Part shown: in pieces, positions 55,606 through 63,625 of the stretch
How positions within the stretch are numbered: position 1 is the first letter of the stretch
Layout of the letters: each line of letters starts with the position of its first letter
NCBI RefSeq assembly: GCF_017303275.1
Contig: NZ_JAFKOJ010000002.1
Coordinates: 558,001-622,000, forward strand
Direction of reading: 5' to 3'
Origin: Bacillus sp. NTK034
Lineage (GTDB): Bacteria; Bacillota; Bacilli; Bacillales; Cytobacillaceae
DNA length: 64,000 bases
The notes under the pieces: model-generated
Told to the model about the DNA's origin: nothing
The model's database searches: none
What the model saw: only the letters and a program-made list of their open reading frames with translations
Position numbers and translations under genes: made by a program

Positions 55606-56019
55606 CTACTCTTTTGTAGTGTTATTTCCGTCTAACGCTGCTTGTTCAGTTGCAAAGTATTTTGTTTTGCCATCCTTTTTTACTTCAATATCAGTATACT
55701 GGTACTTTTTATTAGTACCAACTTTTATGGTAATAGTATAATTATCTGGAATATTATCTAAATATTGATCTAATTCACCATCATTATCATCTAAAGTTAT
55801 ACTTGTAGATATATTATTTGTTGCTGAATACAATTTTGCTGCATTTAATACTTGAACTGCATCCGCTTTTAAAGCATCATCACGAGTTTTATCGATTAAC
55901 CCACCGATACTAGGAACAGCAATCGCCGCAATAATTCCCAAAATAACAATAACCGCAAGCAATTCAATCAGTGTCAATCCTTTTTGATTCTTAAGTCTAT
56001 TCCTTAAATTTTTCAGCAT
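55606..56019 (-). CDS. type IV prepilin, major pilin candidate (PilA-like)
   Basis: 137 aa from ATG 56019 (GGGAGAG upstream). Basic leader and cleavage site NQKG|LTLIEL with Glu at +5, then the classic helix LAVIVILGIIAAIAVPSIGG. The C-terminal soluble domain (about 60-137) is small, acidic and without Cys. The DNA of this part is very AT-rich (22-28% GC over 55681-55860 against about 43% in the neighbouring peptidase gene). Lies between pilC and the peptidase gene. Probably the main fibre subunit. Confidence 0.9.
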   Translation of the reverse strand: MLKNLRNRLKNQKGLTLIELLAVIVILGIIAAIAVPSIGGLIDKTRDDALKADAVQVLNAAKLYSATNNISTSITLDDNDGELDQYLDNIPDNYTITIKVGTNKKYQYTDIEVKKDGKTKYFATEQAALDGNNTTKE

Positions 56020-56125
56020 TTTTTCTCTCCCTCTCAAATATTCTAGTTTATTTTACCTATTATGGTACTATTATACTAAACTCAAATTCTAATAACAGTC
56101 GAATTTTTTACTATTTTGTAAATAT

Positions 56126-57331
56126 TTAGCCAATGTGCTGGAATATTTCAAACATCGGTACCATAATGGATATGACTATAGTCCCGACTATACTGGCCAG
56201 AAAGACGATCATGAGGGGTTCAATGAGTGATTTAAGCCTGTCTGTGGCGCTTTCTACTTCTTTTTCATAAAAGTCAGCTACCTTCCCAAGCATGGCATCA
56301 AGCGATCCTGACTCTTCCCCAATGGCTATCATTTGAGAGACTAGCGGAGGGAACACCCAGTGTTTTTTCATCGGTTCCGTCAGAGACTTCCCCTGCTCGA
56401 GTGAATCTCTTGATTTTGCAATTACCTTTGCCATCACTTCATTTTCTACAATGCTTTCTACAATGCTTAAGGCCTGCAGAATCGGCACAGAGCTGGAAAA
56501 CAAGGAGCTTAAGGTTCTTGTCATTCTTGCTATGGCTGCTTTCTGAAGAATCTTTCCGAAGATAGGCATTCTCAGCAGGAAATAATCAAGATAATATTTA
56601 CTGGCTTTGTTATTGCGAACTAATACAACACCCATAAAAACGGCCAAAAATAAGCTGATGATCAGCCACCAGTATTGCTGCATAAATTCACTGGAGCCCA
56701 TAACAAATTGTGTAATGGCAGGGAGTTCTCCTCCGAAATCCTTAAACATCTCCACGAAAATAGGAACAACAGAAACAAGCAGAAAGATGACTACTGCAAT
56801 AGCTATAATGCCGACAGTTATCGGATAGGCAAGTGCTGAAATGATTTTCTGCTTTGTGTAGTGCTGCTTTTCAAAATGAACTGCCAGCCTTTCCAGCGTT
56901 TCATCCATATTCCCGCCTGCTTCGCCTGCTTTGATCATATTGACAAACATTCCACTGAAGATTTTTCTATGTCTGGAGGCAGCATCTGAAAGCGGAAGTC
57001 CATCACGCAAGTCCTGTTCGACAGCTTTCAATGCTTTTTTCAGCGCTTTGCTTTCTGTTTGCTTCGCAAGTATTGCGGTTGACTCTACTACTGTCACTCC
57101 GGCTTTCAGCAAAGTTGCAAACTGACGCAGATAGATAACAAAATCCTGAAGCTTAACAGGATTGCCAATTGTTATTTCTTTTGTTAAAAAAGTCTCAGGA
57201 ACTTCCTGTATATCAAGAACTCTTATTCCGTTTTCCTTCAGCTGAAGCATAGCTTCCCTTTTAGAAACTGCTGTCATGATCCCTGACTTCTTGCCTTTTC
57301 GGTCACGCCCGCTGTATTTATAGCGGGACAT
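56126..57331 (-). CDS. pilC: type IV pilus platform protein PilC (type II secretion F family)
   Basis: 401 aa inner-membrane platform protein. Two T2SSF repeats (about 65-190 and 270-393) each followed by membrane helices (IIALAYPITVGIIAIAVVIFLL type; third helix PLMIVFLASIVGTIVISIMV at the C-terminus). Signature KAGEAGGNMDETLERLA and IGEESGSLDAMLGKVA repeats. The start overlaps the pilT 3' end by 14 bp with AGGTGACG. Confidence 0.95.
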   Translation of the reverse strand: MSRYKYSGRDRKGKKSGIMTAVSKREAMLQLKENGIRVLDIQEVPETFLTKEITIGNPVKLQDFVIYLRQFATLLKAGVTVVESTAILAKQTESKALKKALKAVEQDLRDGLPLSDAASRHRKIFSGMFVNMIKAGEAGGNMDETLERLAVHFEKQHYTKQKIISALAYPITVGIIAIAVVIFLLVSVVPIFVEMFKDFGGELPAITQFVMGSSEFMQQYWWLIISLFLAVFMGVVLVRNNKASKYYLDYFLLRMPIFGKILQKAAIARMTRTLSSLFSSSVPILQALSIVESIVENEVMAKVIAKSRDSLEQGKSLTEPMKKHWVFPPLVSQMIAIGEESGSLDAMLGKVADFYEKEVESATDRLKSLIEPLMIVFLASIVGTIVISIMVPMFEIFQHIG

Positions 57332-58373
57332 GATCCGTCACCTGTTCCTGTATGTATGGCAATGCTGATTCTTTGGCGATTTTTCCGGTCTCCAGGAGAG
57401 AATTAATGCTTGTCTCAAGTGTATGCATTCCCTGGGCGCGTGATGTTTGCATCACATTAATAATCTGATAAATCTTTTCATTTCGTATCAGGTTTGCTAC
57501 AGCTGAATTATTGATAAGAATTTCTGTAGCTGCATAACGGCCCTTCCTGTCAGCTTTCAGAAAAAGTCGCTGCGATATAATTGATACTAGTACAGTGGCA
57601 AGCTGGATTCTGATTTGTGCCTGCTGTGAAGGCGGAAATACATCAATAATCCGGTTAATTGTAGCCGGAGCACTGGAAGTATGCAGTGTTCCAAGAACTA
57701 AATGGCCAGTTTCGGCTGCTGTTATGGCTGTTTGAATAGTTTCCAGGTCCCGCATTTCCCCTACTAGAATGACATCCGGGTCCTGCCGTAAAGCAGCTCT
57801 CAATCCATTAGCAAAATGCTTTGTATCAAATCCCACTTCACGCTGATCAATAATGCACTTTCCATGCTTATGCAGATATTCAATCGGGTCCTCGAGCGTG
57901 ATAATATGTTTTCTCATCGTCTCGTTCATATAATTAATCATTGATGCCAATGTCGTTGATTTCCCGCTTCCCGTCGGCCCTGTTACCAGGACTAGCCCCT
58001 GGGGTTTTTCTGCCACTTTTTTTAATACAGGGGGAAGCCCAAGTTCTTCTAAAGCAGGAATTCGTGTAGGGACAACACGGATGGCCAGTGATATGCATGA
58101 CCGCTGAAAATAAGCATTGACCCTGAAACGGGACAGTCCCGGGATTCCATATGAGAAATCAAGCTCGCCGATATCCTCGAATTTTTTCCATATGTCTGCA
58201 GGAATAATTGCCTTAGCCATGCCCTCGGTGTCTTCAGGACGCAAACTTTCTTTCCCATATTTTTTTAAACCCCCATTAATTCTTATGACGGGGGGGACCC
58301 CAACAGTCAAATGGAGATCCGAGGCCTTCAGCTCATACGCCGCTCTCAACAGATGTTCTATTTTAGTTTTCAT
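57318..58373 (-). CDS. pilT: pilus retraction ATPase PilT
   Basis: 351 aa hexameric AAA-type ATPase. PAS-like N-terminus (ASDLHLTVGVPPVIRINGGL), Walker A GPTGSGKSTTLASM (about 129-142), Asp box ITLEDPIEYLH, Walker B VILVGEMRDLETI, His box TGHLVLGTLHT and the PilT-specific motif region AVANLIRNEKIYQIIN near 290-305 (AIRNLIRE-type). This points to true retraction, hence twitching-type function. Between pilB and pilC. Confidence 0.95.
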   Translation of the reverse strand: MKTKIEHLLRAAYELKASDLHLTVGVPPVIRINGGLKKYGKESLRPEDTEGMAKAIIPADIWKKFEDIGELDFSYGIPGLSRFRVNAYFQRSCISLAIRVVPTRIPALEELGLPPVLKKVAEKPQGLVLVTGPTGSGKSTTLASMINYMNETMRKHIITLEDPIEYLHKHGKCIIDQREVGFDTKHFANGLRAALRQDPDVILVGEMRDLETIQTAITAAETGHLVLGTLHTSSAPATINRIIDVFPPSQQAQIRIQLATVLVSIISQRLFLKADRKGRYAATEILINNSAVANLIRNEKIYQIINVMQTSRAQGMHTLETSINSLLETGKIAKESALPYIQEQVTDHVPL

Positions 58374-58383
58374 ACTGGTACTC

Positions 58384-60054
58384 CTAATCAGATATAGCTA
58401 CCCGTAATACTTCTTCAGTGGTTGTAATGCCCTGTTTTACTTTTAGCAGGCCATCGTCAATAAGAAAAACTGTTTTATTTCTTATTGCATAATCCCGAAG
58501 TTTTGAAAATGATTCACCATTCATAATGATTTTACGCATCTCATCGTTTATGGGCAGCACTTCGTGAATGGCAATTCTCCCCTTATATCCAGTCATATTA
58601 CAGGAAGAACAGCCTTTCCCCCGCACAACCTTCTCAAGCCTTATGCCTCTCTTTGCAAAGATTTCGATTTCCCGCATAGCCGGCTGCTGTTCTTCGGCAC
58701 AATCCCGGCAGACTTTCCTTACCAGCCGCTGTGCAACAATTCCGCTCAAAGACGATGCGACGAGAAATGGTTCGACTCCCATATCCAGCAGACGTGTAAT
58801 GGAACCTAATGAATCATTTGTATGCAATGTACTAAGCACAAGATGTCCCGTTAATGATGCTCTAATTGAAACTTCTGCAGTTTCTCTATCCCTGATTTCA
58901 CCTACCATAATGATATTTGGATCCTGACGCAGAATAGCTCGTAAACCTTTCGCAAAAGTCATTCCGACATTTGAGTTAACTTGAATCTGATTAATTCCTT
59001 CAAGCTGATACTCAACCGGATCTTCAACGGTTATAATGTTTACTTCTTCACAGTTCAGGCGATTTAAAGCCGCATATAGAGTAGAGGATTTCCCTGAGCC
59101 GGTAGGACCGGTTATCAAAACAATGCCTGTAGGCTTTTCAATCATTTCGGTAAATCTCTGCAGATTTAATTTATTGAAGCCAAGCTTTTGGATGTCATTC
59201 AAAGCACTTCCTAAGTCCAGCAATCTCAAAACAATTTTCTCACCATACACAGTGGGAAGTGTAGAAACCCTCAAGTCTACCGGATGAAAATCAATATTAA
59301 GCTTTATTCTTCCATCCTGGGGAATTCTATGTTCAGTAATATCCAGGTTGGACATGATTTTAATTCGGGCTGAAAGCACACTTTGCATATGCTTAGGGAG
59401 AACACGCTCAGTTCTTAAAACTCCATCTATCCGGTATCTGATCAGCACCTTTGTTTCCTGGGGATCTAGGTGTATATCACTTGCCTTTAAAGCAGCTGCA
59501 CTGGCAATGATCTGATTGACAAGCCGGACGACCGGGGAATCTTCATCTACCATCTGCTTATCTTCTGCTGCATCAGGATTCCCAGCTGTCCCCAGCAGTT
59601 CCTCAAAACCTTCATTCATATCGTAATATTTATTGATTGCCCGGAGAATATCATCCTTTGTTGCAATGGCCGCTTCAATTTGAAACCCCGTTGATAGCCG
59701 CAAATCATCAATAGTGTAGAAATCCATAGGATCGGCCATGGCCACAAATAGCTTCTCTCCGTCTTTCTTTAATGGGATGAGGAGATTGCGCTTTGCCACG
59801 TCTTTTGGTACGATGCTGAACAGCTTAGTATCAAAGGGATAGCGATACAAGCTGACATGTGGAATCCCAAGCTGAAATTCAAGAACCTCAATCAGCTGCT
59901 GTTCTGTAATATATCCTTTTTGAAGCAAAACATCACCGAGCTTTTGATTTGAATCCTTTTCTCTTAAAGATGTTTGAAGCTGCTCCCCGGTGATAAGGCC
60001 GGCGTCCACCAGCAAATCTCCCAGTCTCTTACGCATCTGCTTCATGCCCATCAC
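58384..60054 (-). CDS. pilB: pilus extension ATPase PilB (GspE family)
   Basis: 556 aa. N-terminal MshEN-type domains (about 5-150; LGDLLVDAGLITGEQL and GDVLLQKGYITEQQL repeats) that bind c-di-GMP in some relatives, then the ATPase core with Walker A GPTGSGKSSTLYAAL (about 318-332), Walker B PNIIMVGEIRDRETAE, TGHLVLSTLHTND, and the four-Cys zinc site CRDC...CSSC near 470-500. GTG 60054 or ATG 60051 start after AAAGGTAAGG. First of the machine genes proper. Confidence 0.95.
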   Translation of the reverse strand: MMGMKQMRKRLGDLLVDAGLITGEQLQTSLREKDSNQKLGDVLLQKGYITEQQLIEVLEFQLGIPHVSLYRYPFDTKLFSIVPKDVAKRNLLIPLKKDGEKLFVAMADPMDFYTIDDLRLSTGFQIEAAIATKDDILRAINKYYDMNEGFEELLGTAGNPDAAEDKQMVDEDSPVVRLVNQIIASAAALKASDIHLDPQETKVLIRYRIDGVLRTERVLPKHMQSVLSARIKIMSNLDITEHRIPQDGRIKLNIDFHPVDLRVSTLPTVYGEKIVLRLLDLGSALNDIQKLGFNKLNLQRFTEMIEKPTGIVLITGPTGSGKSSTLYAALNRLNCEEVNIITVEDPVEYQLEGINQIQVNSNVGMTFAKGLRAILRQDPNIIMVGEIRDRETAEVSIRASLTGHLVLSTLHTNDSLGSITRLLDMGVEPFLVASSLSGIVAQRLVRKVCRDCAEEQQPAMREIEIFAKRGIRLEKVVRGKGCSSCNMTGYKGRIAIHEVLPINDEMRKIIMNGESFSKLRDYAIRNKTVFLIDDGLLKVKQGITTTEEVLRVAISD

Positions 60055-60066
60055 TGCCTTACCTTT

Positions 60067-61446
60067 TTATTTGACGGCTTCATCCTCTATTCCCCATAGG
60101 TCTTCACCATTTCCACTTTTATTCACGCTAGTGTCTTTATTGCCATCTGTTTCAGATTGTTTATTTTTAGTGTCCTGTTCAGCTGAAGTACTGCCATCAA
60201 CTGATTCTGATTTCTCATTCTCAGTGCTTACGCTTTCTTCAGGCACATTTCCCGCTGTTTCATTTGCGCTATTCGGATTATCCTTTTTAATTGCCAGACT
60301 GTATATAAGAACCTCATGAACTGGCGGATAGAAGTCCTCTGCTATTTTTTCGGAGTTTACTAGTTTTCCTGCTTCATCAATCTGATCACGATATACATCT
60401 ATCAAAATGCCTTCTTCGCCTTCAACTCCAGTTCTTTTTTGTCCAAATGGCAGCTTGGCATCAGTTTGGATTATTGTTTTCGGCTTAAAAGCCTGCTTAT
60501 TTTTTAGAACTGCCTGATAAGTATATATCGTTTTGGGCCCTTTAACAGAAACATACAAAAGCTTATCAAGCTGCTGGAATTCAATCACGTATTCATGGTC
60601 ATTCGGATTACTAAAAATTAAATCCATTTGTTTTAGTGAATCCACTCTGGCCTCAAATCCGGGTTCAATGTATCCAGGAAGCAATCTCCCAATATGCCTT
60701 TCTGTAATCATAAAGTTGGTGTTCAGCAGGGCTTTGTAAATAGCAGACGATAGGATGCTTATTTCGTCTGCTTCGAAATGCAAGCTTCCTCTTTCTTCAG
60801 CAAGCTCAAGAAAAGAAACTTGTGAATGCGGAGCAACTTCAATGCTTCCTTCTTTGCCAGCCCACATATCAATAACACTTTCTTTACCGGAGATTTTAGT
60901 TGACGATTCGGCAATCACCTCATCCTCGAGAAGGTCTCCGGGTAAATAGTTTTGCAGTTTTAACGTATGATTGCCATTTTCCAGCAATGTCGCATACATA
61001 AGAAGGTCAGCTAAAAGATTTTCGCGTTCTAAGCTATCTTTATAAAGGTCCGGCAGCATTTCTTCCAGAAGAGCATTGAGCTTTTCTTCATCTATTTTGA
61101 CAATGAGCTGATTTTTCTTGCCTGACGATGCAAGAGAAATGCTTTGTTGAATATCAAATTGATAAAACGCTGAAACGGGTTTGATATCTTTCGTTACTTC
61201 CTGGAATTGAAGCGAGACAGCTGTACCATTAAGCCATTGTTCCTGCTTTTCAGTTATATAGGCTAATGCCCGGGACTTGTCCATTCCTGTTACGTCTTCA
61301 TTTCCAATAAAAGTACCTTCAGCAAATGCGTCATGATCGGAAAAGACCTTTCCGTATGCTGCAGTTCCAATATAAGAAAAGCTTATAATAAACGATGTGC
61401 AGAGTGCTGTAATCAAAAATAGCTTTATTATCTGAGGATTTCTCAC
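60067..61446 (-). CDS. VanW/G5-like secreted protein in the pilus operon
   Basis: 459 aa: N-terminal membrane anchor or signal (FLITALCTSFIISFSYIG), a region resembling the peptidoglycan-binding_4/YoaR domain (GNEDVTGMDKSRALAYITEK), a degenerate VanW segment (ITERHIGRLLPGYIEPGFEARVD, about 245-315) and a C-terminal G5-like piece (KRTGVEGEEGILIDVYRDQI). The last 70 residues are low-complexity Ser/Glu/Asn. GTG start with GGAGGAAG. Probably extracellular; possibly cell-wall passage or anchoring for the pilus (inference). Confidence 0.7.
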   Translation of the reverse strand: MRNPQIIKLFLITALCTSFIISFSYIGTAAYGKVFSDHDAFAEGTFIGNEDVTGMDKSRALAYITEKQEQWLNGTAVSLQFQEVTKDIKPVSAFYQFDIQQSISLASSGKKNQLIVKIDEEKLNALLEEMLPDLYKDSLERENLLADLLMYATLLENGNHTLKLQNYLPGDLLEDEVIAESSTKISGKESVIDMWAGKEGSIEVAPHSQVSFLELAEERGSLHFEADEISILSSAIYKALLNTNFMITERHIGRLLPGYIEPGFEARVDSLKQMDLIFSNPNDHEYVIEFQQLDKLLYVSVKGPKTIYTYQAVLKNKQAFKPKTIIQTDAKLPFGQKRTGVEGEEGILIDVYRDQIDEAGKLVNSEKIAEDFYPPVHEVLIYSLAIKKDNPNSANETAGNVPEESVSTENEKSESVDGSTSAEQDTKNKQSETDGNKDTSVNKSGNGEDLWGIEDEAVK

Positions 61447-61465
61447 ATTGAGCTTCCTCCTTCAA

Positions 61466-62200
61466 TTATGCATTCACATTCATTGACAGATTTACAACTA
61501 CATTCGGGCCATTTTCTTGAGCTTTCTGTACGTCCTGTTCTGATAAAATTCGCCCGGACGGGAACAATATATTTCCATTTAAGTCATAGATATCAGCTTC
61601 TAACTCTTTGCCGACTAATAATTCCATTTGTTTGTTTTTCAATGATTGAAGCTGATAATTGTTGTCTTCTTCACTCGGAAAGACTCCACTTCCAGTTATT
61701 GGGTTAAGCAGTGATACACTGCTTAGGTACCTTTCAGATGAATCTTCCTTAACAATAAGAATATCCTTTCCATAAGTTAAGATTTCTTCGGCAGCCATTA
61801 CTGCAGAAGCATCTGAAAGCTGAATCTCAACTCCCAGTATATTTCCAGTTTCCTCATCTGTGTAAAACTCCGCTGTTTCTCCCAATAATTGGCCTTTTCG
61901 TGTCATTACCTTGGTTTGGGTAATGCGGATTTTTTTGTTTACCAGCTGATTTGCAATTGGGATTTCATTTAAATCAATTACGGCACGGTCACTTTCCACT
62001 GTCACAGCGTATTCGCCGATTCCGATTATCTTTTTGAATGGAATTGCTTTTACACTAACTTGCCAATCTTCATGCTCAATTGTTAAGAAATCGATGGAGC
62101 CTTTTTCAGGATTTATGACCAATGATTTTACTGTTCCAATTTCCTGGCCTTCCTGAATAGAGATAATGGGAAGACCTGTAATTTCTGTACTTTTTTTCAT
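61466..62200 (-). CDS. PRC-barrel domain protein in the pilus operon
   Basis: 244 aa, no membrane helix. Two PRC-barrel-like modules (GLPIISIQEGQEIGTVKSLV at about 8-27, and VMTRKGQLLGETAEFYTDEETG at about 99-120). The third part (about 185-235) has GKELEADIYDLNGNILFPSG, resembling the N-terminal piece of some HD-GYP proteins. PRC barrels bind RNA or protein partners; the role in piliation is unknown. ATG start with AAGGTGATG, between two other accessory genes. Confidence 0.72.
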   Translation of the reverse strand: MKKSTEITGLPIISIQEGQEIGTVKSLVINPEKGSIDFLTIEHEDWQVSVKAIPFKKIIGIGEYAVTVESDRAVIDLNEIPIANQLVNKKIRITQTKVMTRKGQLLGETAEFYTDEETGNILGVEIQLSDASAVMAAEEILTYGKDILIVKEDSSERYLSSVSLLNPITGSGVFPSEEDNNYQLQSLKNKQMELLVGKELEADIYDLNGNILFPSGRILSEQDVQKAQENGPNVVVNLSMNVNA

Positions 62201-62207
62201 TTTGACA

Positions 62208-63494
62208 TCACCTTAATTTATAGTTTTTTCTCTTGGCTGCAGCAGCATAGGACATTTGGATAAATTTGATTTCCTGTTTTAGGACAGGATAAGCAGAAAA
62301 TCTTGCTTCAAGACTTTCTGCAAGTTCCAGTAATTTATCAAACTCTTTATGAATGATATAGTGATCGAATAGTAATCTTGCAAATGTATAATAATCTGAG
62401 GGCTGCATATTAGGATTCATACATCCAATCACTAACATTTCATAACTTTTCTTATCAAGGCTATTGCGGGCCAGCTCAAGCTGGGGTGCTATCAGCTGGA
62501 ACATTTGATTCTGGAATTCTGCTCTGCTTCCCGGATCGGCAGCCTGCCGTTTCTCTTCTGCTTTCGTTTCTTTCCCACTTTCATCCTTTATACCGATTTT
62601 TGCTTCAGCAGCAGCTGCCGCTTCTTCACTACATAGGGCTGGGGTGTGTTCCTCTGAGTCTGCCACCACATACTCAGTCTCTCCACCCATATAATGTTCC
62701 CTCAATTCACCAGAATCTTCAAATACGTTAAGAATTGCAAAGTATTCATCAGGTTCATGATCCGAAATCTTTAGCTCATCCTGACAAGTCTGATCCTCTG
62801 GTTCACGAATTTCCACAGCGGTATGGTTAGCAGGTTCCATTTCTTCATTCATCATATCTTCTAGTTCCGAGAGATAATTGATCTCTTGAAGGATTGAATC
62901 CAATGGATTCTCCACTTTATCTTTTTCATCTAATTGCAGGGCATTTTCCTCAATCACTTCTTCTAAAAGCATGCTTTCAATTTCCTCCAAACTGAAATCC
63001 TCCTGATGGCTTTCTTCCTCCGAAAGACCTATTGAAGCACCTTCTATTAACGAATCTTTTCGACTGCCACTATTCTCATCCTTGCTAAAATCTATTAAAT
63101 CTAAGTCTTCATTATCTTCTTCTGATACATGTTCCACTAATGCCACAGCAGGTTTTTCAGTTTCCTGGTCTGCAGCGGCTATTGCATTTAAACTCTCATC
63201 TGAGACTGTTCTCTCAATTACAGATGCATTTAAAGCTCCTGTTTCTTCAGCTGCATGAAATAATCCGGTGATCTTATTATTGGCTAGATAAGTACCTGCC
63301 ATTATAAGCAGTAAAAGAAGAAGTGCTACTTGCCATTCGGTGAATAAATCATTTGCTGTCAGCCCAAGCAGCCCTAAAAGGATTGAAACCACAACGACAA
63401 GCATTTTCCCTTTTTTAGTTAAGTCTGAAGGAATGAAATAAACAGCGGGAATAATGAAAATTAAAGATGCCAAAGCAAAAGCAAGGTAGATCAT
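62208..63494 (-). CDS. acidic membrane protein of unknown function, first gene of the pilus operon
   Basis: 428 aa. Two to three N-terminal helices (MIYLAFALASLIFIIPAVYF, then about 32-72), a long acidic low-complexity cytoplasmic region (about 95-310, Glu/Asp/Ser-rich) and a basic helical C-terminal domain (about 325-428; EFDKLLELAESLEARFSAYP) that may be TPR-like. Start ATG 63494 with AAAGGAGAG; the longer frame is unsupported. I do not recognise a family. It begins the minus-strand unit, divergent from a prepilin gene. Confidence 0.68.
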   Translation of the reverse strand: MIYLAFALASLIFIIPAVYFIPSDLTKKGKMLVVVVSILLGLLGLTANDLFTEWQVALLLLLLIMAGTYLANNKITGLFHAAEETGALNASVIERTVSDESLNAIAAADQETEKPAVALVEHVSEEDNEDLDLIDFSKDENSGSRKDSLIEGASIGLSEEESHQEDFSLEEIESMLLEEVIEENALQLDEKDKVENPLDSILQEINYLSELEDMMNEEMEPANHTAVEIREPEDQTCQDELKISDHEPDEYFAILNVFEDSGELREHYMGGETEYVVADSEEHTPALCSEEAAAAAEAKIGIKDESGKETKAEEKRQAADPGSRAEFQNQMFQLIAPQLELARNSLDKKSYEMLVIGCMNPNMQPSDYYTFARLLFDHYIIHKEFDKLLELAESLEARFSAYPVLKQEIKFIQMSYAAAAKRKNYKLR

Positions 63495-63625
63495 CTTATC
63501 TCTCCTTTCTTTGATAGAATTAACAGCTAAACTTATCAAAAAATGCATAATTCGACCTATACATACAAATATTGCTATTAAATATTGTATAATACAAATA
63601 GGTATTTTGAAAGAAGGAGTGGGCT
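63495..63625. promoter_or_regulatory. divergent control region of the pilus locus
   Basis: 131-bp AT-rich region between diverging genes. TATAAT lies at 63588-63593 (plus) without a good -35. The octamer TACAAATA occurs twice as direct repeats (63564-63571 and 63593-63600), a candidate binding site. Confidence 0.45.

Noticed and set aside
51852-60054. Reading the cluster as a type II secretion system or comG operon
   Set aside because: pilM, pilN, pilO and a PilT-type retraction ATPase together with PilA-like pilin fit type IV pili better; no comG-specific gene order is seen.
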